A stretch of 64,000 bases of DNA from Flavobacterium araucananum (GTDB lineage: Bacteria; Bacteroidota; Bacteroidia; Flavobacteriales; Flavobacteriaceae). The DNA lies in NCBI RefSeq assembly GCF_002222055.1, contig NZ_MUGS01000027.1:1-64000 (forward strand), written 5' to 3'. Made by a program: the position numbers and the translations under genes. Below, piece by piece: positions 45,284-53,878 of this stretch. The notes under the pieces were generated by a model. It did not search any database. It was not told the origin of the DNA and was given only the letters and a program-made list of their open reading frames with translations. The number at the start of each line of letters is the position of its first letter. The stretch's first letter is position 1.

Positions 45284-46423
45284 CTATTTTTTTACAATTA
45301 GTTTATTTCCTTCGAGTTTATAATTTACTCCCAAATTTTTCAAAACAGCCAGTACTTGTACACCATCCATATTCCTGTAAATTTCCCCATTAATAGTCTT
45401 AGAAGGAATTCCGCCCTGATATTCAATCTCCAGATTATACCAGCGCGCAATTTGTTTGAGCACTACATCTAACTGAAGGTCTTTGAAATGAAACAGACCA
45501 TTTTTCCAAGCAAGAGCCGAATCAAAATCAGCCTCTTTTACGGCTATATCATTATTTGATTCACTAGTGACAGCCTGCTGGCCTGGATTTATAATAACTT
45601 CGCTTTGCTTCTTTTTGACTTTTACACTTCCCTCTACAAGGGTCACTGAAGCCAGCCTTTCATCATTATAGGCATTAACATTAAACGCCGTTCCGATATC
45701 TTCAATTATCTGGTCTTTCACCTTGACCCTAAAAGGAACCTTACTGTTGTGAACCACTTCAAAATAGGCTTCTCCTGTAAGTTTGACTAAACGCTCAGAA
45801 CCTTGAAAAACAACAGGATATTCAAGTGTTGAACCTGCATTCATATACACTTTAGTTCCATCTGATAAAACCAGTGAGAACTGGCGGCCATAAGGTGTTG
45901 TTAAAGTGTTGTAAGCTATTTCTTTGCTTGCCTGATTTTTTAGATCTTTATACCTTAGAATACTATCATTATAACTGCTGATTCCCGGTGCTTTTCCTAA
46001 ACTGGTTTTGTTTAAAGTAGTGGAGCTTAATTGCACTTTTTCTCCGTTAGCCAATGTTAAAACAGCTCCGTTTGTACCTCCGGGCAAACTAGTGGCCGCA
46101 ACTGCAGCAGCATCATTGGAAATTGTCTGTTTTGAAGTATTGAGAAAAAAAGTTACGGATCCTACTAACAGAATTACTGATGCGGCCGCAATATATTTAT
46201 ATACAGGACGAATACTGCGCACTTTTGCAGGTGCAATTGCAGCATTAATTTCAGCAAACATTTCTTTCTTGATAATTTGCTCCTCGTCAAAAGAATCAGC
46301 AATCCACTCCTGAGAATTAGTTTGCTGCTTTTGATACCAAGCATTCAGTAACTCCCGCTCTTGGAGAGTGGCACTACCGGTAAGATATTTGTGAATTAAT
46401 TCTTCTATATTTTCAGGACTCAT
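45284..46423 (-). CDS. FecR-family anti-sigma factor
   Basis: A 379-residue protein. Cytoplasmic N-terminal anti-sigma part (about 1-70), one transmembrane helix (YIAAASVILLVGSVTFFL), a periplasmic FecR domain (TPYGRQFSLVLSDGTKVYMN, AYFEVVHNSKVPFRVKVKD, TLVEGSVKVKKK) and C-terminal DUF4974 (FKDLQLDVVLKQIARWYNLE). It senses the STN domain of the SusC transporter and releases the ECF sigma factor encoded 166 bp upstream. Confidence 0.95.
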   Translation of the reverse strand: MSPENIEELIHKYLTGSATLQERELLNAWYQKQQTNSQEWIADSFDEEQIIKKEMFAEINAAIAPAKVRSIRPVYKYIAAASVILLVGSVTFFLNTSKQTISNDAAAVAATSLPGGTNGAVLTLANGEKVQLSSTTLNKTSLGKAPGISSYNDSILRYKDLKNQASKEIAYNTLTTPYGRQFSLVLSDGTKVYMNAGSTLEYPVVFQGSERLVKLTGEAYFEVVHNSKVPFRVKVKDQIIEDIGTAFNVNAYNDERLASVTLVEGSVKVKKKQSEVIINPGQQAVTSESNNDIAVKEADFDSALAWKNGLFHFKDLQLDVVLKQIARWYNLEIEYQGGIPSKTINGEIYRNMDGVQVLAVLKNLGVNYKLEGNKLIVKK

Positions 46424-46589
46424 AATAATGCTCTAGACTGTACAAGCTAATGCTGTACATGTTTCTATAGTTAAGTCCTTTAAGAAGATCTATTACCCTT
46501 GCTCAGGTAAAAAAAAAGTTATTTTTTATTTAAATAATCATTACCAGAAAGCAAAAAAAAACCTGATAATGTGAAGAATACGGTCTTTT

Positions 46590-47138
46590 TTAATATCTGA
46601 ATTTATTTCGAATAATTTTAAGTCCTTTAGTTAAATGCCCCTCAACGGTTTTCTCTGAAATATTCATAGTCTTGGCAATCTCAGCATTTTTCATGTCTTC
46701 TATTCGACTGTACTGCACCACTAATTTGCATTTTTCAGGAAGATGCTCCAGGAGATTTGAAAAATAATCAGTAGTAAACATCGATTCAATCTGCTCATCG
46801 AGAATTGCTTCTTGTTTAATCTCCAGTTTTTCCTCGCGGATAATTCGTCTTCTGCGTTCTTTTTCAAAATGAGAAAATACCGAGAATTTTAAAGACGTGG
46901 CCAAATAAGAATCAAAATTATTAATTTCAAGCGTTGTACGACGGTTCCAAAAACTAATAAACACATCCTGAACAATATCCTTAGCAACTGATTTGTCTTT
47001 GGTTAAATTATAGGCAATGGCGAGAGCTTTATTCCAATAGCGATCATAAAGCATAGTAAATGAACCATGATCATCATGCAAACAAATGTGTTTTAATAAC
47101 ACATCATCGGAAACCGTATTTGAATGATCTTTGTTCAT
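46590..47138 (-). CDS. ECF RNA polymerase sigma factor
   Basis: A 182-residue sigma-70 factor of the Bacteroidota FecI-like type. Region 2 has LYDRYWNKALAIAYNLTKDK and AKDIVQDVFISFWNR; region 4 has LPEKCKLVVQYSRIEDMKNA and KTMNISEKTVEGHLTKGLKI. It is held by the FecR protein until the SusC transporter binds its substrate, and then transcribes this locus. Transcription of the whole 47.1-34.7 kb stretch is minus strand. Confidence 0.95.
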   Translation of the reverse strand: MNKDHSNTVSDDVLLKHICLHDDHGSFTMLYDRYWNKALAIAYNLTKDKSVAKDIVQDVFISFWNRRTTLEINNFDSYLATSLKFSVFSHFEKERRRRIIREEKLEIKQEAILDEQIESMFTTDYFSNLLEHLPEKCKLVVQYSRIEDMKNAEIAKTMNISEKTVEGHLTKGLKIIRNKFRY

Positions 47139-47694
47139 TTTATTTTAAAATCTTAACAGCAAACCTTATATTTAAGTCCAATTAAAAATTAGATTTTCAA
47201 CAATCTAAATACCTTTCAGCTAAATAAGAAATATAAAAAACCATTTGAGTTACTCTACAGAGTTTAACCTCTTTGCAAGTATCCGAATTCTATAATTTTC
47301 TTTTGATTAATTGGGACAGCAGCACACTTTTAAAAGTAAATATGCTAGGAAAAAGAGCAGAAATTCTATTTTCTGTGTGCTAATGTAATTAAATTTTTGA
47401 TTGCACAAAAAACTCAAAAATCAAGGTTTTTTATTTTCACAGGAAAAACCATATAAATATAAAAACTCAAATTATGATATTCCCAGAAATTGCTTTTTTA
47501 AGTGGCTTTTTTTTTAAATGTTTATAAAAAAAGCACACTATTAAAATATTTTCGGGAAAAGTTTAATTTATCAAATAATACTGACAAGGTTTCTTTCAGA
47601 AAACGCTAAAACCACTCAAAACAGTCATTTGAAATACAAAACTAAGAAGAACTCGAAATTTTAATAACTTTGCAATTCAATTTACCACCATCCA
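47139..47694. other. Divergent promoter region of sigma and AraC genes
   Basis: AT-rich and without genes. It carries the TAACTTTG -7 box of the AraC-type gene at 47665-47672 (23 bp before its ATG) and, unresolved, the promoter of the sigma gene. Confidence 0.45.
47665..47672 (+). promoter_or_regulatory. -7 box (TAACTTTG) of AraC-type gene
   Basis: Exact TAnnTTTG match. It is placed 23 bp upstream of the start codon. Confidence 0.55.
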
Positions 47695-48567
47695 ATGACA
47701 TCAAATATCGAGAAATATGAATTCAAATCAGGACTCGCTCAAGAGTTTGAAATCATTGGCATGGCAGAGCTCTATCGTGAATTTGTTGATACGTTAACAG
47801 CCCCTCACCGAACAAATTTTTACCATATCCTATGGTTTCAAAAAGGGAGTCCAACGCATATTATTGATTTCAATCCCGTAAAAGTGAAGCCCAACTCAGT
47901 ACTTTTTTTAAACAAAGATGCTGTTCAGAAGTTTGATAAGAATGGAGATTTCGATGGCAAGGTGCTTTTGTTTACCGATAGCTTTTTTTGCAAGACTCCG
48001 CTGGATTCAAAATCCCTGCAATCCAATCTTTTATTCAATAACTTACTTTCGGTTTCACAAATTGAACTCAAGGAAATATCTTCTGATTTTAATGATCTGT
48101 TTGAATTATTGGAAACAGAATTCAAAAAAGAAAAAGATAATTATCAATCGGATATCCTGAGAAACTACCTCCATAATTTACTCCTGCTCTCAGAGAGGGA
48201 GATTAAGAAACAAAATTTTACGCAAATAAAAAAAGGAGCAGATTTTGATTATATGGTACTTTTTAAAGATCTTTTAGAAACGGCATTCAGAACACAAAAA
48301 CAAGTGAGCAGTTACGCCAAACAATTGCTTATTACTGAAAAAAGACTCAATCAGGCTACTACAAAAATTTTAGGCAAGACACCCAAAGAAATAATTGATG
48401 ACAGGGTAATGCTCGAAGCCAAACGACTTCTGGCACACACCAATGAAAATGTCAAAGAAATCAGCTATGAGCTGGGTTTTGAAGAGCCTACTAATTTTAT
48501 CAAATATTTCCGAAAACACTCCAATAACACCCCTGTCGAATTTAGGGAAAGCCATACTTCGGCCTAA
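47695..48567 (+). CDS. AraC-family transcriptional regulator
   Basis: A 290-residue protein. The N-terminal cupin-like sensor (FYHILWFQKGSPTHIIDFNP, VKPNSVLFLNKDAVQKFD) precedes the C-terminal double HTH (QVSSYAKQLLITEKRLNQAT, TKILGKTPKEIIDDRVMLEA, ISYELGFEEPTNFIKYFRKH). It probably controls the following MoaF-like and SnoaL-like genes, which run in the same direction after an 83-bp gap. Confidence 0.9.
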   Translation: MTSNIEKYEFKSGLAQEFEIIGMAELYREFVDTLTAPHRTNFYHILWFQKGSPTHIIDFNPVKVKPNSVLFLNKDAVQKFDKNGDFDGKVLLFTDSFFCKTPLDSKSLQSNLLFNNLLSVSQIELKEISSDFNDLFELLETEFKKEKDNYQSDILRNYLHNLLLLSEREIKKQNFTQIKKGADFDYMVLFKDLLETAFRTQKQVSSYAKQLLITEKRLNQATTKILGKTPKEIIDDRVMLEAKRLLAHTNENVKEISYELGFEEPTNFIKYFRKHSNNTPVEFRESHTSA

Positions 48568-48650
48568 AAGTATCATATAAAGGATTATTTCTACCGCTGC
48601 CAATTTTAGCAATTGGCTGAGCTTTGCATTGTCAATTTAAAACAAATGCA

Positions 48651-48962
48651 ATGTCAAATACCATTGAAATTATCGGAAAAAAATTCCATGCAAATTTTGC
48701 AGATTTTGCCTTCGAACTAAGTTTTGAGAGTGAAACACAACTTACATGGAAAGCGCTGACCAATGAAGAATTCGGGGCTTTTGAAACAGTATCAATCACC
48801 AAAACAGAAATCAGACCCAATGTCTATATGATCTATTGGAAAGAAAAATCAGGTACGACTGTAACACATTTGGAAGACTTTGAAAATGGTATTGTTTATA
48901 CCAACATAACTGATCCTGATAACAATTTTACCAACCTAAAAGGCACATTAAAACAATTGTAA
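48651..48962 (+). CDS. MoaF-like small beta-barrel protein
   Basis: 103 residues from ATG 48651 (codons upstream to 48624 look like leader). The series of strands IEIIGKKFHANFADFAFELS, QLTWKALTN, VYMIYWKEKSGTTVTHLEDF and GIVYTNIT matches the MoaF-related lipocalin-like domain, whose ligands are mostly unknown. It ends 2 bp before the SnoaL-like gene, so the two are co-translated. Confidence 0.65.
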   Translation: MSNTIEIIGKKFHANFADFAFELSFESETQLTWKALTNEEFGAFETVSITKTEIRPNVYMIYWKEKSGTTVTHLEDFENGIVYTNITDPDNNFTNLKGTLKQL

Positions 48963-48964
48963 AA

Positions 48965-49828
48965 ATGAAAAGAATAATTCTTAGCGCAGCGTTAATTTTA
49001 ATAACAGCATTATCAGCAACGGCGCAAAACAAAACCAATTCAAAAACTAAAAAAAATAAAAAAATGGAAATAACCAACAAACAGAAAGTAGTTGAATTAC
49101 TTAAAGCAATCGAAACAGGTGCTGCTGCTCCTGTAGGGTATATCAACCCAAACAAATACATTCAGCACAATCTGGGTGTTGCCGATGGACTTGCAGGCTT
49201 TGGCGATTTATTGCAGGCATTGCCTCCTAAATCAGCAAAAGTAAATACAGTAAGAGCATTCCAGGATGGAGATTATGTATTTACACATACCGATTATAAT
49301 TTTTTCGGACCAAAAATCGGATTTGATATTTTCCGTTTTGAAGATGGAAAAATAGTTGAACATTGGGACAACTTACAAGAAACCGCAAAGCCAAATCCCA
49401 GCGGGCATACTATGATTGACGGAGCTACTGAAATTAAAGACCTTGACATAACAGCCGCAAACAAAGCACTCGTTAAAAACTTTGTTGATGATATTCTGGT
49501 AAACGGAAAAATGGAAAAACTGGCTTCTTACTTTAATGGAGATAATTACATTCAGCATAACCCAAATATTCCTGACCAGCTATCAGGACTTGGAGCCACA
49601 CTTGAAGCTCTTGGCAAACAGGGAATCTTTTTAAAATACGATAAAATTCATCAGGTGCTTGGCGAAGGTAACTTTGTTCTTGTGGTTAGTGAAGGGCACT
49701 TTGGTAAAGATTACAATGCTTTTTATGATTTGTTCCGTGTAGAAGATGGAAAAATTGCAGAACACTGGGATGTAATTGAACCAATTGCCGCAAAAGAAAA
49801 CTGGAAAAATAATAACGGAAAATTCTAA
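48965..49828 (+). CDS. Exported protein with two SnoaL-like domains
   Basis: A 287-residue protein. A signal peptide (SAALILITALSATAQ) and a Lys-rich linker precede two NTF2/SnoaL-type repeats, about 35-140 and 150-280. Both carry the paired motifs YIQHNLGVADGL / YIQHNPNIPDQLSG, FDIFRFEDGKIVEHWDNLQE / YDLFRVEDGKIAEHWDVIEP. Such aldol-condensation or isomerase-fold proteins bind small hydrophobic molecules in a conical pocket; the substrate is not known. Last gene of the AraC unit, followed by a terminator. Confidence 0.85.
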   Translation: MKRIILSAALILITALSATAQNKTNSKTKKNKKMEITNKQKVVELLKAIETGAAAPVGYINPNKYIQHNLGVADGLAGFGDLLQALPPKSAKVNTVRAFQDGDYVFTHTDYNFFGPKIGFDIFRFEDGKIVEHWDNLQETAKPNPSGHTMIDGATEIKDLDITAANKALVKNFVDDILVNGKMEKLASYFNGDNYIQHNPNIPDQLSGLGATLEALGKQGIFLKYDKIHQVLGEGNFVLVVSEGHFGKDYNAFYDLFRVEDGKIAEHWDVIEPIAAKENWKNNNGKF

Positions 49829-49846
49829 ATAGATTTTTTTTAGTAA

Positions 49847-49876
49847 AAGTCGCTTCTATTATGGAGGCGGCTTTTT
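49847..49876 (+). terminator. Intrinsic terminator
   Basis: Stem AAAAGTCGCTTC paired (two G-U pairs) with GGAGGCGGCTTTT and a T6 tail, 18 bp after the SnoaL-like gene. Confidence 0.75.
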
Positions 49877-49929
49877 TCTGTTTTATCTTTCACAGTTAAT
49901 AAATCGTTAGTTTTTTTTTATAGAATTGA

Positions 49930-49937
49930 TAACTTTG
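49930..49937 (+). promoter_or_regulatory. -7 box (TAACTTTG) of Crp/Fnr gene
   Basis: Exact TAnnTTTG match, 34 bp before the start codon of the Crp/Fnr-type gene. Confidence 0.55.
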
Positions 49938-49971
49938 TAGATTAGTTGCTCAACCAATATCATCTACTATT

Positions 49972-50544
49972 ATGCACGAACCGCTTTTGGCATATTTCAA
50001 AAATTATTCTGTAACACCACTTACTGAGGAAGAGATAAATACGATTAAGAAAATCTTTATTCCAAAAACATTTCGAAAACGACAATACCTCCTGCAGGAA
50101 GGTGACGTGTGTAAATATATGGCATTCATTACAAAAGGCGCTATGAGACAATATACTGTTGATAAAAAAGGGGTTGAACATATTGTTAATCTGACCATAG
50201 AAAACTGGTGGGCCGGAGATCGTGAAAGTTTTGTACAGCTCACAACATCTCCTTTTTTTATTGATGCTTGGGAAGAAACCGATGTACTTATGCTTTCAAA
50301 AGCAGATTCTATAATACTGGAATCAATTCCGGCATTTCAGGAGGCCAGGATTAATATGAATTACAAGCATTCATTTGCCCTATTAAACAGGTTAAAAAAT
50401 TATACAACTTTACCCGCTGAACAACGATATATGGAACTTGAAAAGAGTTATCCGGAATTTTTACAACGCTTCCCTCAGCATATAATTGCTTCTTTCCTGG
50501 GTGTTACCAAAGAAACACTGAGTCGTGTTCGCAAAAAAACATAA
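49972..50544 (+). CDS. Crp/Fnr-family transcriptional regulator
   Basis: A 190-residue protein. The cyclic-nucleotide-binding fold (FRKRQYLLQEGDVCKYMAFI, KGAMRQYTVDKKGVEHIVNL, ENWWAGDRESF) is joined by a long helix to a C-terminal helix-turn-helix (FPQHIIASFLGVTKETLSRV). No Cys cluster or clear cAMP pocket is seen, so the signal is unknown. Two palindromes of TTGAC-N4-GTCAA type just downstream, in front of two other genes of the cluster, are likely its operators. Confidence 0.92.
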   Translation: MHEPLLAYFKNYSVTPLTEEEINTIKKIFIPKTFRKRQYLLQEGDVCKYMAFITKGAMRQYTVDKKGVEHIVNLTIENWWAGDRESFVQLTTSPFFIDAWEETDVLMLSKADSIILESIPAFQEARINMNYKHSFALLNRLKNYTTLPAEQRYMELEKSYPEFLQRFPQHIIASFLGVTKETLSRVRKKT

Positions 50545-50571
50545 GTAAAAGCTTCAATTTTCATTTTCTCT

Positions 50572-50589
50572 CGTTGACATATGTCAACG
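50572..50589 (+). promoter_or_regulatory. Crp/Fnr-like operator 1
   Basis: The perfect 18-bp palindrome CGTTGACATATGTCAACG, followed by T8-ATCAAA and later TCATCGTTTTTT. It lies about 70 bp before the porin-like gene start. It is repeated at 51453-51470. Confidence 0.75.
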
Positions 50590-50660
50590 TTTTTTTTTAT
50601 CAAATATCATCGTTTTTTATTGTTGGCCCACTACATATTTGCAGATCATAACCAAACAGT

Positions 50661-51314
50661 ATGAAAATGAAAACTATTGTATCAGCTTTACTTATTCTAT
50701 TAACAACTTTAAATGCAAAAGGACAGGAAAAAAAACAGCCTCCTATTCCAATTGAATTAACTATCGGGAATAATCGTTTTGGATTGCAATCCGTTATTAA
50801 TAAACATTTACCTCACAGTGAAAAACTTTCTTTTTTTTCAGTTTCAACCTTTGAAAGTAACTACACCAAAAATGCCGAAAATTTAGATTTTATCAATAAT
50901 TCGCAGCTCGCTTATGATCTCTATAAAGGTTTTGGAATAACCGCCGGACTAAATGTAGGCAAGGCTACAGGGCTTGCACCTACAGTTGGTGTCCAATACG
51001 TTTTTGTAAATCCAAAATGGCTTTTTGCCATTACCCCTACTTATATTTTTTCAGATGACAGAAACTTTTCATTATTATCACTGTTGGAATATAAGCCACA
51101 ATTGTCTGCCAGCGTGAAATTATACAGCAGGATTCAAGGCATGTACAACCAAAACATAAAACAAGACACACACCAGAGAAGCTACTTGCAGTTAAGACTG
51201 GGGCTGGAATACAAGGATTATCAAATGGGACTGGCAGCAAATCTGGATTACTACGGCAGAGACAGATTTTTCAAAGAAAACTACGGTATATTTCTAAGAA
51301 CAAATTTATACTAA
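50661..51314 (+). CDS. Outer-membrane beta-barrel-like protein
   Basis: A 217-residue protein with a signal peptide (TIVSALLILLTTLNAKG). Alternating amphipathic strands (GFGITAGLNVGKATGLAPTV, QYVFVNPKWLFAITPTYIF, QLRLGLEYKDYQMGLAANLD) end in an aromatic-rich C-terminus (GIFLRTNLY), as in 8-10-stranded barrels. No family can be named. It is the first gene after Crp/Fnr operator 1 and may be monocistronic. Confidence 0.65.
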   Translation: MKMKTIVSALLILLTTLNAKGQEKKQPPIPIELTIGNNRFGLQSVINKHLPHSEKLSFFSVSTFESNYTKNAENLDFINNSQLAYDLYKGFGITAGLNVGKATGLAPTVGVQYVFVNPKWLFAITPTYIFSDDRNFSLLSLLEYKPQLSASVKLYSRIQGMYNQNIKQDTHQRSYLQLRLGLEYKDYQMGLAANLDYYGRDRFFKENYGIFLRTNLY

Positions 51315-51452
51315 TTAATCCCAGCTTTAGAACTTAGGTTTATCTCCAATTTTACCTAGCAGCTAACAGAGATTAGCACTTCATATTGGGCAATACTAAA
51401 TAAGAAACACTTCGTGGTAAAATGCTTTAAAAAGATCCTTTTATTTTTTTTT

Positions 51453-51470
51453 CGTTGACATTTGTCAACG
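51453..51470 (+). promoter_or_regulatory. Crp/Fnr-like operator 2
   Basis: CGTTGACATTTGTCAACG, one base from palindromic perfection and from operator 1, with the same following T-run, ATCAAA and TCATCGTTTTTT. It lies about 125 bp before the first cysteine hydrolase gene. Confidence 0.75.
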
Positions 51471-51594
51471 TTTTTTTTTATCAAAGGTCATCGTTTTTTA
51501 GTCTTAGGGAGTTGCAATTTTGTAATGTCAAAATCAAAAAGATAATGACAAATTAAGAAAGCGTAATTAATTTAATTATTTAAAAACGAAAAAA

Positions 51595-52197
51595 ATGAGC
51601 ACATCAAATCAAAAAAATGCTGCAATTACTCCCTCTAACACTGCGATTGTTTTAGTTGATCATCAACCCGGGGTTCTTGCAATGGCTTCAAGCCTTCCTT
51701 CAAAAACGATAATTAACAATGCTGCTACACTTGCCAAACTTGGTGAAGAACTTGGAATCAAAACGGTAATCACAAGTACCAGAGAAAATATCGAATTTTT
51801 AGGTACCAATTTTACTGAAATTCAAAATGCAGCACCTATAGCGTATGCAAATAGAATAAAAAGAGCAGGTACATTAAACGCTTTTCATGACAAAAGTTTT
51901 GTTGAAGCGGTAAAAAATACAAACCGTCCAAATCTTGTAATGTCAGGATTACTTACCGATGTATGTTTGTATCACAGTGTTGTTTCAGCATTAGAAGCAG
52001 GTTATCAGGTACACGTGATAGCTGATGCTTCAGGAACAAGTTCTCAATTGGGTGACACAGTAACCTATGACCGTTTGAGAGATTTAGGTGCAATTATCAC
52101 CACTACTTTTGGTATTCTTTTCCAATTATATCCTGATTTATCAACGGAAGAAGGGCAAAAAGCAGAGGGTGTAGCATCATCATATGCCATCCAATAA
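51595..52197 (+). CDS. Isochorismatase-family cysteine hydrolase (cytoplasmic)
   Basis: A 200-residue hydrolase. The catalytic Asp is in IVLVDHQPGVLAMA, with Lys in the NRIKRAGTLNAF region and nucleophile Cys in SGLLTDVCLYHSVVSALEAG; the fold ends in a helical tail. Family members hydrolyse amides, isochorismate or related small molecules. There is no signal peptide. It is followed by a paralogue with a signal peptide, 45 bp downstream, giving a pair in the cytoplasm and periplasm. Preceded by Crp/Fnr operator 2. Confidence 0.9.
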   Translation: MSTSNQKNAAITPSNTAIVLVDHQPGVLAMASSLPSKTIINNAATLAKLGEELGIKTVITSTRENIEFLGTNFTEIQNAAPIAYANRIKRAGTLNAFHDKSFVEAVKNTNRPNLVMSGLLTDVCLYHSVVSALEAGYQVHVIADASGTSSQLGDTVTYDRLRDLGAIITTTFGILFQLYPDLSTEEGQKAEGVASSYAIQ

Positions 52198-52242
52198 CAA
52201 TTCGATAATCCCTTATTTCTTTAAATTAATAAAATACTATAA

Positions 52243-52908
52243 ATGAAAAATAAAATATTTCAAATCGCAGTGCTACTTGTAGCAATCATATTTTCAACAC
52301 AACTATCAGCTCAAAACGCTAAGGCCGAAAAACAAATTACCCCTGCTAATGCCGCGATTGTATTGGTAGACCATCAACCAGGAGTCCTTGCAATGGCAAG
52401 TAGCCTTCCGGCAAAAACAATTACAACTAATACCGCTGTGCTTGCAAAATTAGGAGAAGAGCTTGGAATCCCGTTGGTTATTACAAGTACACGCGAGAAC
52501 CTGGATTTTTTGGGGACTAACTTTGTTGAAATACAAAAAGCGGCTCCGAAAGCTTATGCAAGCAGAATAAAAAGAGCCGGAACATTAAATGCATTTGATG
52601 ATAAAGCATTTGTAAGTGCCGTCAAAAATACCGGACGTCCAAATCTTATCATGGCAGGTCTTATTACTGATGTTTGTTTGTTCCACAGCGTATCATCAGC
52701 AATTAAAGCAGGTTATAAAGTGTATGTCGTAGCAGATGCCAGCGGCAGTACAACCACACTTGCCGATGCGGTAACCTACGATCGTATGCGCGATATGGGA
52801 GCAATTATAACCACTACATTTGGTGTTCTTTTTGAATTGTATCCTAATCTGGCTATACCTGCAGGACAAAAAGCAGAGGGAATAGCATCTGGTGCCTTTG
52901 CTCAATAA
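52243..52908 (+). CDS. Isochorismatase-family cysteine hydrolase (exported)
   Basis: A 221-residue near-copy of the preceding gene with an added signal peptide (IAVLLVAIIFSTQLSAQ). The catalytic motifs (IVLVDHQPGVLAMA, AGLITDVCLFHSVSSAIKAG) are intact, so the exported form should be active in the periplasm. Many residues in common (ASSLPAKTI, LAKLGEELGI, TSTREN, GTNF) point to a recent duplication. It is co-transcribed with its cytoplasmic paralogue. Confidence 0.9.
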   Translation: MKNKIFQIAVLLVAIIFSTQLSAQNAKAEKQITPANAAIVLVDHQPGVLAMASSLPAKTITTNTAVLAKLGEELGIPLVITSTRENLDFLGTNFVEIQKAAPKAYASRIKRAGTLNAFDDKAFVSAVKNTGRPNLIMAGLITDVCLFHSVSSAIKAGYKVYVVADASGSTTTLADAVTYDRMRDMGAIITTTFGVLFELYPNLAIPAGQKAEGIASGAFAQ

Positions 52909-53115
52909 TTCTTGAATTTAAAAAAATGGAAAGCTTTACTTTTATTAGGCTTTTCATTTCTCCTGCCGATAATCGCGATCACTAAAGAGAACTTTAGAAA
53001 CTGGAAAATCATGACAAAGTACCAGAACGTTAGCTTTAGGAGTTGAATTTTAAAAACACATCAGAATCCGACACCAATCATCAAATATTTTAAATAAATA
53101 CAAAATAAATATAAA

Positions 53116-53541
53116 ATGAATTCAAAACTAAATTTCAAAAAGTCAATCATAGCAGGACTTTATGCAGCCGGAGCTGCTGCAATAATTAATGCCATTCTGT
53201 TTTTTATCTTTCATCGTGCCGGGATTATTTCGGACAATATATTTCCAAATCCCAATGAGCCCCTTACAGTAGTTCCTGTAATTATGGCTTCTATTATTCC
53301 TATAATTATTGGAAGTATTCTTTTTTTTCTAATCGAAAAATTCACAAATAAAGGGTTTATAATTTTTACAATAGTAGCGGTAATATTAGTTCTGTTATCC
53401 CTTTTAAGCCCCTTTACTGTAATACCAAATGTGACTGTGGGGTATGCATTAATTTTATGTGCTATGCATTTAATAGCAGCTGTCGTCTTAATTTACTTTC
53501 TAAGCAAGAGTATAAAATCACTTTTAAATTCTAAAAGATAA
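53116..53541 (+). CDS. DUF6069-like four-helix membrane protein
   Basis: A 141-residue protein with four predicted transmembrane helices (AGLYAAGAAAIINAILFFIF, VPVIMASIIPIIIGSILFFL, FIIFTIVAVILVLLSLL, ALILCAMHLIAAVVLIYFLS). Layout fits DUF6069. No catalytic residues stand out. It is 5 bp upstream of the DUF1330 gene, so probably co-transcribed. Confidence 0.65.
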   Translation: MNSKLNFKKSIIAGLYAAGAAAIINAILFFIFHRAGIISDNIFPNPNEPLTVVPVIMASIIPIIIGSILFFLIEKFTNKGFIIFTIVAVILVLLSLLSPFTVIPNVTVGYALILCAMHLIAAVVLIYFLSKSIKSLLNSKR

Positions 53542-53546
53542 ACAAA

Positions 53547-53858
53547 ATGGCAAAAGGATATTGGATCGCAAATAATAATATTTTCGACATGGACGGTCTG
53601 TTAAGATACAGAGATGCCAACAGAGAAGTAATGACAAAGTATGGAGCCGTTTTTTTAGTAATGCACGGCCAGCAGAGAATTCAGGAAGGAAGCTCAAGAG
53701 CGAAACAGATTGTAGTAGAGTTTCCTAGCTATCGGGATGCTGTAGATTATCATGATTCCATTGAATATCAAAACGCGGCTAAAATGCGTAGGGCTATTTC
53801 AGAAGGCGCTCTTGTCATTGTAGAAGGATATGATGGCCCGCAGGGAATGCACTTATGA
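53547..53858 (+). CDS. DUF1330 domain protein
   Basis: A 103-residue dimeric ferredoxin-like protein: KGYWIANNNIFDMDGLLRYR, KYGAVFLVMHGQQRIQEGSS and IVVEFPSYRDAVDYHDSIEY, AAKMRRAISEGALVIVEGYD match DUF1330. These small proteins often accompany detoxifying enzymes. Cytoplasmic. Confidence 0.85.
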   Translation: MAKGYWIANNNIFDMDGLLRYRDANREVMTKYGAVFLVMHGQQRIQEGSSRAKQIVVEFPSYRDAVDYHDSIEYQNAAKMRRAISEGALVIVEGYDGPQGMHL

Positions 53859-53878
53859 AATTATAATTTTAAAAAAAA

